DNA of 6,458 nt from a bacterium. GTDB taxonomy: Bacteria; Zixibacteria; MSB-5A5; GN15; FEB-12. Location: NCBI GenBank assembly GCA_030619425.1, contig JAUXBJ010000117.1, positions 1-6,458 of the forward strand. The letters run 5' to 3'. The position numbers and the translations under genes were made by a program. Shown in pieces: positions 1-5,395 of the stretch. Numbering within the stretch: position 1 is the stretch's first letter; each line of letters opens with the position of its first letter. The notes under the pieces were generated by a model. That model saw only the letters and a list, made by a program, of their open reading frames with translations, made no database searches and had not been told where the DNA came from.

Positions 1-100
1 ACCTCCCGGTCTGCCCTGCAAGTGCCTGTTCCAGTGGTTCCTACGACCTCCGAAGGAGGGCGTGTGAACCGCCGGTTTCTTATGCGTGCTCTCCGCAACC

Positions 101-153
101 GTTTAGAAAAGATCGCAGGGTCACAATCCGCCTGGGCGGATCAGGACCCTGCG
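101..153 (-). terminator. Hairpin with short T-rich tail, possible operon terminator
   Basis: Perfect 9-base arms CGCAGGGTC (114-122) and GACCCTGCG (145-153) enclose a second stem ATCCGCC (126-132) with GGCGGAT (135-141), separated by a 3x3 internal loop. On the minus strand the stem is followed by ATCTTTTCT (113 down to 105), a modest T-tract. That is the direction of gcvPB transcription, so it could end the operon about 300 bases past the gcvPB stop. The T-tract is weak and the hairpin may simply belong to the second repeat element, so confidence is low. Confidence 0.35.
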
Positions 154-154
154 G

Positions 155-176
155 AACGGATTTGTGGGACAGCCTC
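155..176 (-). repeat. Third copy of the 22-bp terminus (end of a second, possibly truncated element)
   Basis: Read on the minus strand, 176 down to 155 gives GAGGCTGTCCCACAAATCCG followed by TT. It matches the left end of the 161-bp element (232-253) at 18 of 22 positions. The orientation puts its outer boundary at 176, so the element it belongs to extends toward position 1. A hairpin lies 23 bases inside this end, just as one lies about 29 bases inside the right end of the 161-bp element. A very weak candidate for the other end is 56-77 (13 of 22 matches). Confidence 0.45.
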
Positions 177-231
177 TCCCGGTCTGCCCGTTTGAAGCAC
201 GTATCCAGGGTAATCAAGGGGTAGATGAGAA

Positions 232-392
232 GAGGCTGTCTCATAACTCGGTTGTGAATGCATCGTCCTCACCACTGTTTATGTGCTCAGATTCTAACAC
301 CGCGTAGGGTGGGGGCTTGTCTCCCACCTCGATTCCGGCGGACACAAGGCCCGCCGCTACGCGATAGAAAAAGCGACTTTTGAGACAGCCTC
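232..392. mobile_element. 161-bp MITE-like element with terminal inverted repeats
   Basis: The two ends are inverted copies. GAGGCTGTCTCA at 232-243 is the exact reverse complement of TGAGACAGCCTC at 381-392. The match extends to 19 of 22 bases (232-253 against the complement of 371-392). The GAGGCTGTCTCA-AAA style of terminus resembles ends of some insertion sequences, from memory. The element is too short to encode a transposase, so it would be non-autonomous. Inside is a second long inverted repeat (301-363). No target-site duplication is evident at the flanks (GATGAGAA and GGGACGTC), so age or a different mechanism is possible. It could instead be a structured intergenic repeat family and not a transposon derivative. 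Confidence 0.55.
301..363. repeat. Internal imperfect inverted repeat (24-base arms)
   Basis: Arms 301-324 and 340-363 match at 19 of 24 positions as reverse complements, including perfect outer ends CGCGTAG and CTACGCG, around a 15-base loop. A competing small hairpin GGTGGG (308-313) with CCCACC (323-328) lies within the left arm and loop. No T-run follows on either strand, so it does not look like an intrinsic terminator. It sits inside the 161-bp palindromic element and is probably part of that repeat family. Confidence 0.6.
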
Positions 393-443
393 GGGACGTC
401 TACCGCTCACGGAAAGATGGCAGGTCTGAGGACAGGCATCGCC

Positions 444-1901
444 CTACTCGTCCCCTTTGTAGCACACATCCAGGGTGCGGGCGGCGGTGACTTCGTCGAG
501 GCGGCGAACCGGTGTGGTGTGAGGGGCGGAGGTGACAAGCTCAGGGTTTTCCTGAGCCTCGCGGGCGATCTGTTTCATGATTTCTGCGAAATCGTCGAGC
601 GTCTCTTTGCTCTCGGTTTCGGTCGGCTCGATCATCAGAGCCTCGGGCACTATCAGCGGGAAGTAGTTGGTCGGCGAATGTACGCCGAAGTCAAGAAGGC
701 GCTTGGAAATGTCGAGGGTTCTCACGCCCAGTTTTTTCTGGCGACTACCTGACGCTACGAACTCATGCATGCAGGGACCATCGTAAGGGACTTCATAGTC
801 CTCGCGAATAAGTGTCTTGAGATAGTTGGCGTTGAGCACAGCGATTTCACTGGCGCGACGGAGCCCCTCACCGCCGAGGGTGCGAATGTAGGCATGAGCG
901 CGCACCATGTTCGCAAAGTTACCGTAGAACGAATGCAGCCGACCGATTGAATCCGGACGGTCATAATTGAAAAACAGTTTGCCCTCGCTGTCCTTCTCCA
1001 GCACCGGTAAAGGTTGAAAGCGATCCAACTCAGCGGTGACGCCAAGCGCTCCGCCCCCCGGACCACCACCACCGTGCGGTGTGGAAAAAGTTTTGTGCAA
1101 GTTGAAATGCATGATGTCAAAGCCGACGTCGCCGGGTCGGAAGATACCCATGTTGGCGTTGAGATTGGCGCCGTCCATATACATCAAGCCACCCCTGGCG
1201 TGGACGATCTCAGCAATCTCTTTGACGTGCGTCTCAAAGATGCCGAGCGTGTTGGGGTTGGTGAGCATCATACCGGCGACGTTCTCATCCATGACCGCCG
1301 CCACCGCCTCGGGCGCGACGACGCCATGTTCGTTGGATTCAATCTGTACGCTGGTGAACCCGATCGAGGTTACCGAGGCCGGGTTGGTGCCATGAGCGGA
1401 ATCGGGGATGATAATGCGGTCGCGTTTCTCGCCTCGTTTCAGATGACAAGCACGCATCACCAGCAGCCCGGCAAACTCGCCTTGCGCACCGGCCACAGGC
1501 TGCAGCGAGACCGATGGCAGTCCGGATATCTCAGCCAGGAGCGCGGACAGTTCCCACATTAACTGCAGATTCCCCGGCGCCGTACTGCACGGCGCCATGG
1601 GATGATGACTCGCAAACCCGGGCATAGCGGCGGCAACATCGTTCAACTTGGGATTGTACTTCATGGTGCACGATCCCAGCGGGTAAAACCCTTTGTCGAT
1701 GTGATGGTTCTTGACCGACAGAGCTACGAAGTGTCGCATCGCCTCGCCCTCGGTGACCTCGGGGAGTTCAGCATCGGTTTCGCGATGGAACTCGGCCGGG
1801 ATGGAACCGAGGATCTCGTCCTCACTCATACGACACGCGGGAAGGGTGTACCCCTTGCGACCGGGTGATGATTTCTCGTATATCAGCGTGCGTTTCTTCA
1901 T
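444..1901 (-). CDS. gcvPB: Glycine dehydrogenase (decarboxylating) subunit 2, PLP-binding P-protein half
   Basis: This is the C-terminal half of the split P-protein, which binds pyridoxal phosphate and decarboxylates glycine together with GcvPA. At 485 residues it has normal length. The N-terminus LIYEKSSPGRKGYTLP is typical of GcvPB. Further landmarks are GFYPLGSCTMKYNP (71-84), PDSAHGTNPAS (166-176), MLTNPNTLGIFE (212-223), YMDGANLNA (241-249) and the PLP site HFNLHKTFSTPHGGGGPGGG, with Lys270 as the Schiff-base residue. Near the C-terminus, HSPTNYFPL and EPTETESKETLDDF are conserved family segments. The start has only a weak GGAA ribosome binding site about 9 bases upstream, and the gene follows the thioredoxin-like gene by 42 bases. 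It is the last gene visible in the cluster. No frameshift or lost catalytic residue is seen. Confidence 0.97.
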   Translation of the reverse strand: MKKRTLIYEKSSPGRKGYTLPACRMSEDEILGSIPAEFHRETDAELPEVTEGEAMRHFVALSVKNHHIDKGFYPLGSCTMKYNPKLNDVAAAMPGFASHHPMAPCSTAPGNLQLMWELSALLAEISGLPSVSLQPVAGAQGEFAGLLVMRACHLKRGEKRDRIIIPDSAHGTNPASVTSIGFTSVQIESNEHGVVAPEAVAAVMDENVAGMMLTNPNTLGIFETHVKEIAEIVHARGGLMYMDGANLNANMGIFRPGDVGFDIMHFNLHKTFSTPHGGGGPGGGALGVTAELDRFQPLPVLEKDSEGKLFFNYDRPDSIGRLHSFYGNFANMVRAHAYIRTLGGEGLRRASEIAVLNANYLKTLIREDYEVPYDGPCMHEFVASGSRQKKLGVRTLDISKRLLDFGVHSPTNYFPLIVPEALMIEPTETESKETLDDFAEIMKQIAREAQENPELVTSAPHTTPVRRLDEVTAARTLDVCYKGDE

Positions 1902-1943
1902 CGATCAAGATTCCGGTGTCAATAGCCGCCGCAGAAGCCGGCT

Positions 1944-2852
1944 CTATCCTTCCGTGTCCTTTTTCTCTTCCGGCAGTTCGGTCAGTTTCTTAATCTGCTT
2001 CCGGCAGTATTCGACATTCTCATGATCCGGGTGGTTTTCAATGAACGCCTCAAACCCCGCGACTGCTTTGGTAGTGTCGCCGCTCCGTCTGTACACGATA
2101 GCCGTCCATATCTCAGCATTTGTACTGGTGGGGCTGTCGCCGAAATCTTCGCTGACAGCCTTGTAAGCATCTAACGCGGCTTCCCAGTCTTTGGCGCGAC
2201 GGAACATGTCGGCCAGAGCCAGTCGGCTTTCCCCGGACAGCGAGTCCAGCGGGTCACCTTCGTCAACAACCTTCTGATACCAGATTTTGGCGTCGTCACT
2301 GCCACCGCGATACTTGTATTTCTCAGCGATCTTGCTGTACAGTTCACGATCGGTTTCGGTGGTAGCTCGGTTCAACAGGTCGTCCAAAGTCCCGATGCCG
2401 TTGCCGTAATCACGAAAAGTCTTGAGGAACGGTTCGGGGGGAAGGTATCCAACCAGGCGGTCCACTTCGTTGCCGTCCGCCTCAATCATCACCAGCGTGG
2501 GGAAACCGGACACATGATACTGTTTGGTCAGCGCGGTGTCGACCTCAGCGTTAATTACCACCAGGGCCATTTCATTGTTGAAGAAATCGATCACGGCAGA
2601 ATCTACCAATACGACCGTGTCGATAGTCTTGCACCACGTACACCAGTCGGTGTAGAATTTCACAACCATGGGTTTCGGATCATCCCAGAAATTGTACCAG
2701 GGCACAGCCGTGGCCGCCCGGGCCTCCTCGATGCTGGCGTAGGATACGGCCGACGGCGTCGTTGATGTGGTCGCCGGTTCCGGCTCCTCCTGTGCTACGA
2801 CAGCACCCGCCACTAAGAAGACAGACAGCAGCAGCAGTGTTGCGGTTCTCAT
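1944..2852 (-). CDS. Exported thioredoxin-fold protein with TPR-like C-terminal repeats
   Basis: This 302-residue protein begins with a Sec-type signal peptide: MRT, a hydrophobic core LLLLSVFLVAGA, and a likely cut after AVVA near residue 20. There is no lipobox cysteine. A Thr/Ser/Pro-rich linker (about 24-38) leads to a thioredoxin fold with the redox motif WCTWC (Cys71/Cys74) in KFYTDWCTWCKTID and a cis-proline in SGFPT (Pro118). The domain ends near residue 150. Residues about 165-290 are helical and look like three TPR-type repeats, for example WEAALDAYKAVSEDFGDSP and TTKAVAGFEAFIENHPDHEN. The protein probably acts in the periplasm or cell envelope as a thiol oxidoreductase or disulfide reductase, with the repeats binding a partner. 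Since GcvP and GcvH are cytoplasmic, direct contact with them is unlikely despite the shared operon. The exact substrate is unknown. Confidence 0.9.
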   Translation of the reverse strand: MRTATLLLLSVFLVAGAVVAQEEPEPATTSTTPSAVSYASIEEARAATAVPWYNFWDDPKPMVVKFYTDWCTWCKTIDTVVLVDSAVIDFFNNEMALVVINAEVDTALTKQYHVSGFPTLVMIEADGNEVDRLVGYLPPEPFLKTFRDYGNGIGTLDDLLNRATTETDRELYSKIAEKYKYRGGSDDAKIWYQKVVDEGDPLDSLSGESRLALADMFRRAKDWEAALDAYKAVSEDFGDSPTSTNAEIWTAIVYRRSGDTTKAVAGFEAFIENHPDHENVEYCRKQIKKLTELPEEKKDTEG

Positions 2853-2857
2853 AGAAA

Positions 2858-2863
2858 CTCCCT
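2858..2863 (-). promoter_or_regulatory. Ribosome binding site of the thioredoxin-like gene
   Basis: AGGGAG on the minus strand lies 5 bases before the ATG at 2852, in the 28-base gap after the zinc-ribbon pair. It fixes the start used here, which also places a good signal peptide at the N-terminus. With the gcvH site it is one of only two strong ribosome binding sites in the cluster. Confidence 0.75.
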
Positions 2864-2880
2864 GTATGTAGAGCAGTCAA

Positions 2881-3267
2881 TCATTCCATAGTTTCCTCAT
2901 CAAAGTAATCCTCCCCCAGGACGGCATCAAGAATGGCGGCAGCCTCCCCGTGGAACTCTCGCGGCACCATTATCAAGTTGCCGTCATCTTCATCATTCGC
3001 CGTTGGTCGTGACGGGGTGCCTTCACTTCTGAACCAGCCGATCCGTGACGGCAGCACCATGGAGGGGATGTTCGATGAATCCAGCGATCCTTTGGCAACT
3101 TGTGTTTCCTCACGATCAATGACGCCACCGACCACCACCCAGCTATCGTCCGGCACCATGGCGGCGCCGCGACCGGCGAGTGCATGTTCCACCAGCGGCA
3201 CTTCACAATCCGGGCAAATGCCGATACCGCTCTGGAACACATATTTGCATTTGGGACAATAGGGCAC
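2881..3267 (-). CDS. Small zinc-ribbon / DUF2007-like protein (copy 2)
   Basis: This 128-residue protein of unknown function is paralogous to the gene just upstream. It has the same N-terminal zinc ribbon (CPKC at Cys4/Cys7 and CPDC at Cys18/Cys21). A similar alpha/beta domain follows: WVVVGGVIDREETQVAKGSL corresponds to WLVIGTIQDPPFANLAREVL in copy 1, and LIMVPREFHGEAAAILDAVLG to EIMVPRDYAEEARDTLDMTLG. It differs in a basic/acidic linker (residues 79-95) in place of the glycine-rich segment and in an acidic C-terminus. The start is GTG, directly after the TGA stop of copy 1 (junction TGAGTG, no spacer), with no clear ribosome binding site of its own. Expression therefore probably depends on re-initiation. 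No export signal is seen. It could be a nucleic-acid or protein-binding adaptor, but nothing in the sequence decides this. Confidence 0.83.
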   Translation of the reverse strand: MPYCPKCKYVFQSGIGICPDCEVPLVEHALAGRGAAMVPDDSWVVVGGVIDREETQVAKGSLDSSNIPSMVLPSRIGWFRSEGTPSRPTANDEDDGNLIMVPREFHGEAAAILDAVLGEDYFDEETME

Positions 3268-3615
3268 TCAGTTTTCGTCCGGCTGCCACTTGTCACCAAG
3301 GGTCATGTCCAGGGTGTCTCGGGCTTCCTCGGCATAGTCGCGTGGAACCATGATCTCAAACGCTCCCGGTTTGCCACCGCCGAAAATCGGATTAAATGAC
3401 AATCCGATATTGCCGAAAAACCCGGATCCGGAAATCACCACAGCCGGGATGCCCTGCGATCTAAGCACCTCACGGGCCAGATTGGCAAACGGTGGGTCCT
3501 GAATCGTGCCGATAACAAGCCACTTGGCCATCTCTTCCTCAGTCAGTTCCCAACCACAGATCGGGCAAGCCACCGCACCGTCTTCCAGTTCAGTTTTACA
3601 TTCGGGACATAGCAT
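3268..3615 (-). CDS. Small zinc-ribbon / DUF2007-like protein (copy 1)
   Basis: This 115-residue protein is of unknown function. A short N-terminal zinc ribbon has two CxxC knuckles, CPEC (Cys3/Cys6) and CPICG (Cys17/Cys20). It is followed by a compact alpha/beta domain starting WLVIGTIQDPPFANLAREVL and ending FEIMVPRDYAEEARDTLD. This pattern (strand, helix, GIPA turn, final strand, helix) resembles DUF2007, described as a putative signal-transducing domain. That assignment is from pattern memory. The middle is glycine- and phenylalanine-rich (residues 57-76). There is no signal peptide or membrane segment, so it is probably cytoplasmic. The ATG lies inside the end of gcvPA (20-base overlap) with no good Shine-Dalgarno, suggesting translational coupling. 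The stop abuts the start of the next gene, a clear paralogue. Real coding is supported by cysteine spacing and paralogy. Confidence 0.85.
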   Translation of the reverse strand: MLCPECKTELEDGAVACPICGWELTEEEMAKWLVIGTIQDPPFANLAREVLRSQGIPAVVISGSGFFGNIGLSFNPIFGGGKPGAFEIMVPRDYAEEARDTLDMTLGDKWQPDEN

Positions 3616-4951
3616 GACTTTTGGCGAGCTTCTTCATGGCCTCAATCAGACAATCAATGTCGTGAGGCGTGCGTTTTTCAGTCGTGGCTACAATCAGGCA
3701 ATCCTCAAGGCCGGGGTACCATCGTCCGGCGTCGATACCCGGCAGAATATCCTGCGTAACTAAATTCAGGATAATCTCCCTGGCCGGCAGAGGAGTCCTG
3801 ATGGCAAACTCTCGTACAAAAGGTCCCTCGAAATAGGGTGCAAACCCATCGAGTTCGCATAACCGTCGAGCCGTCTCCTGTGCCTTCTCGGCTGACAGCA
3901 GGGCCACTTGCTTCAAACCGGTTCGACCTAACAGGGTCATGTACACTGCGGCCGTAGTTGCGCACAGTGCCTCATTGGTGCAGATGTTGGAGGTGGCTTT
4001 TTCACGACGGATATGCTGCTCTCGCGTCTGCAGCGTGAGAACGAACCCATCGCGGCCCTCGACATCCTTGGTACGGGCGACCACCCGACCCGGCAGGGAC
4101 CTGATGAGTTGCTTGCGGGCAGCAAAGAACCCGAGCAAGGGACCTCCGAATGAAACCGGTGTGCCCAGCGGCTGACCCTCACCGACAACAATATCCGCCC
4201 CGCAGGCAGCGGGTGTTTTCAAGATCGCCTGGACGATCGGGTCAATCACCATCACTAACTTACCGCCGACAGTGTGCACGATTTTTGCGGCGCCTTCGAT
4301 ATCCTCGAGCCGTCCGAAGAAATTCGGCTGAGCTGCGATGACACAGGCCGTCTGGTCATCGACCATTTCCGACAGAGACTGTTCATCGGTGACGCCGGCC
4401 TTCATTGGCGCCGTAACCACGCGGGTATCTCTTCCCGACAGATAGGTCTTTAGCACCTGACGGTAGAGCGGATTGACCGTCTCAGACACCAGCACGCGGT
4501 TTCGTCGCGTCACTTTGCACGCCATCACAGCCGCCTCGGCCATGGCGCTGGCGCCGTCGTACATCGAGGCGTTAGCCACATCCATCCCGGTCAGCCGGCA
4601 GATGTGCGACTGAAACTCGTAAATTACCTGGAGGGTGCCCTGAGACACTTCCGGCTGATAGGGTGTATAAGCTGTGACGAATTCGGGGCGATTGACCACC
4701 GCCGCGACAGCAGCCGGGATGAAATGATCGTAGACGCCACCTCCCGCAAAACAGGCCAGCCCGGTCGAGTTGCTCTCGGCCAGTTCACCCATCTGGGCAA
4801 GCAGTTCCAATTCTGATGTGGCCGTAATATCCAGTGGTCGGTTCAGTCGCAGCGGCGTGGGGATATCACTCAGCAGATCGTCGATGCGACTGACGCCGAT
4901 CCGACTTAACATTGCCCGGCGATCATCATTACTATTCGGTACGTATGGCAT
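3596..4951 (-). CDS. gcvPA: Glycine dehydrogenase (decarboxylating) subunit 1, P-protein alpha half
   Basis: This is the N-terminal half of the split P-protein. It pairs with GcvPB to decarboxylate glycine and load the aminomethyl group onto GcvH. Its 451 residues match the usual size of the separate subunit. The N-terminus MPYVPNSNDDRRAML resembles known GcvPA starts. Typical motifs are FAGGGVYDHFIP (residues 68-79), AYTPYQPEVSQGTLQ (94-108), SMYDGASAMAEA (129-140), GEGQPLGTPVSFGGPLLGFF (257-276) and LQTREQHIRREKATSNICT (307-325). It lacks the PLP-binding lysine, as expected, because that lies in GcvPB. The best upstream Shine-Dalgarno candidate, GGAG, is about 15 bases from the ATG, so initiation may be weak. 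Its last 20 bases overlap the next gene in another frame. Its partner gcvPB is not adjacent but lies three genes downstream. Confidence 0.96.
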   Translation of the reverse strand: MPYVPNSNDDRRAMLSRIGVSRIDDLLSDIPTPLRLNRPLDITATSELELLAQMGELAESNSTGLACFAGGGVYDHFIPAAVAAVVNRPEFVTAYTPYQPEVSQGTLQVIYEFQSHICRLTGMDVANASMYDGASAMAEAAVMACKVTRRNRVLVSETVNPLYRQVLKTYLSGRDTRVVTAPMKAGVTDEQSLSEMVDDQTACVIAAQPNFFGRLEDIEGAAKIVHTVGGKLVMVIDPIVQAILKTPAACGADIVVGEGQPLGTPVSFGGPLLGFFAARKQLIRSLPGRVVARTKDVEGRDGFVLTLQTREQHIRREKATSNICTNEALCATTAAVYMTLLGRTGLKQVALLSAEKAQETARRLCELDGFAPYFEGPFVREFAIRTPLPAREIILNLVTQDILPGIDAGRWYPGLEDCLIVATTEKRTPHDIDCLIEAMKKLAKSHAMSRM

Positions 4952-5001
4952 ATTGTGGTCGGCAGGCTCCTATGCGATCAGTGGCGCCGAAGTGATTCGA
5001 C

Positions 5002-5382
5002 TCAACCGTTGATAATGCTTTCGTACCCCGCGCTGTCCAACAGTTGGTCCAACTCGGCTAAGTCGGAGCATTCGACCCTGACCATCCAGCCGTCACCGTA
5101 TGCGTCGCGGTTGACAACCATCGGATCGTCTTCCAATGCGGCGTTGATCTCGACCACCTCGCCACTGAGAGGCGCAAACAGGTCCGACACTGCCTTGACC
5201 GCCTCAATAGTGCCGAACGGTTTCGTTCTTTCGACCTTGTCGCCAACCTCGGGCAATTCGACAAAAACGATATCCCCTAATTCGCCCTGAGCCCAATCGG
5301 TGATACCGACTGTGGCCGTGGTTCCGTCCAATTTGATCCACTCGTGTTCTTTGGTGTATTTCAGTTCGGTCGGGATGTTCAC
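5002..5382 (-). CDS. gcvH: Glycine cleavage system H protein (lipoyl carrier)
   Basis: GcvH carries the lipoyl arm that accepts the aminomethyl group from the P-protein and shuttles it to the T- and L-proteins. At 126 residues it has the usual family length. The N-terminal KYTKEHEWIKLDG segment, the GITDWAQGELGDIVFVELP region and the lipoylation motif GTIEAVKAVSDLFAPLSGEV are all present, with Lys63 as the modified residue. The C-terminal GDGWMVRVE and the acidic helix ending in a Leu-Leu-Asp segment followed by a Tyr-Glu are also typical. The start is GTG, with a strong ribosome binding site 5 bases upstream. The gene follows accC by 13 bases and precedes gcvPA by 50 bases, consistent with one operon. 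No gcvT precedes it, unlike the common gcvT-gcvH order. Identification is secure. Confidence 0.97.
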   Translation of the reverse strand: MNIPTELKYTKEHEWIKLDGTTATVGITDWAQGELGDIVFVELPEVGDKVERTKPFGTIEAVKAVSDLFAPLSGEVVEINAALEDDPMVVNRDAYGDGWMVRVECSDLAELDQLLDSAGYESIING

Positions 5383-5387
5383 GCTAT

Positions 5388-5392
5388 CCTCC
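5388..5392 (-). promoter_or_regulatory. Ribosome binding site of gcvH
   Basis: GGAGG on the minus strand lies 5 bases before a GTG start. It fills most of the 13-base gap after accC and supports the choice of the GTG at 5382 as the gcvH start. Confidence 0.8.
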
Positions 5393-5395
5393 GTC

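Larger units (their letters stand above)
4..189. repeat. 13-bp direct repeat pair (4-16 and 177-189)
   Basis: TCCCGGTCTGCCC occurs identically at 4-16 and 177-189, with weaker similarity continuing downstream (AAGTGCCTGTTCCAG against AAGCACGTATCCAG). The second copy starts immediately after the terminus ending at 176. This could mark a duplication of flanking DNA or a larger repeat unit that continues outside the window. Confidence 0.45.
1..443. other. Non-coding, repeat-rich region downstream of gcvPB
   Basis: No credible gene is found in either strand over these 443 bases, and I see no tRNA or rRNA. The stretch is dense in inverted and direct repeats, described in separate entries: a 161-bp palindromic element, a third copy of its terminus, a strong hairpin, a 13-bp direct repeat and a minor hairpin CCTCC-GAA-GGAGG (47-59). 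It lies beyond the 3' end of the gcvPB transcript unit. Confidence 0.8.

Noticed and set aside
1..443. CRISPR array, tRNA or small protein gene in the non-coding end
   Set aside because: Repeats are inverted and irregular, with no regular spacer unit. No cloverleaf or T-loop consensus was seen, and no open frame there has a credible start and ribosome binding site.
1014..1562. 182-residue open frame on the plus strand inside gcvPB
   Set aside because: It is antisense to strongly conserved GcvPB motifs, has no recognisable domain, and is explained by the GC-rich codon pattern of the opposite strand. Other plus-strand frames in the window (for example 417-752 and 3506-3763) were rejected for the same reason.
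2881..3615. The two zinc-ribbon genes as one frameshifted gene
   Set aside because: Each has its own complete zinc ribbon and its own alpha/beta domain, and the stop-start junction TGAGTG stays in frame. This indicates a tandem duplication and not a broken single gene.
444..4951. gcvP broken in two by an insertion
   Set aside because: Both halves have natural starts, stops and lengths of the separate GcvPA and GcvPB subunits, a well-known split form. It is the distance between them that is unusual, not the split.
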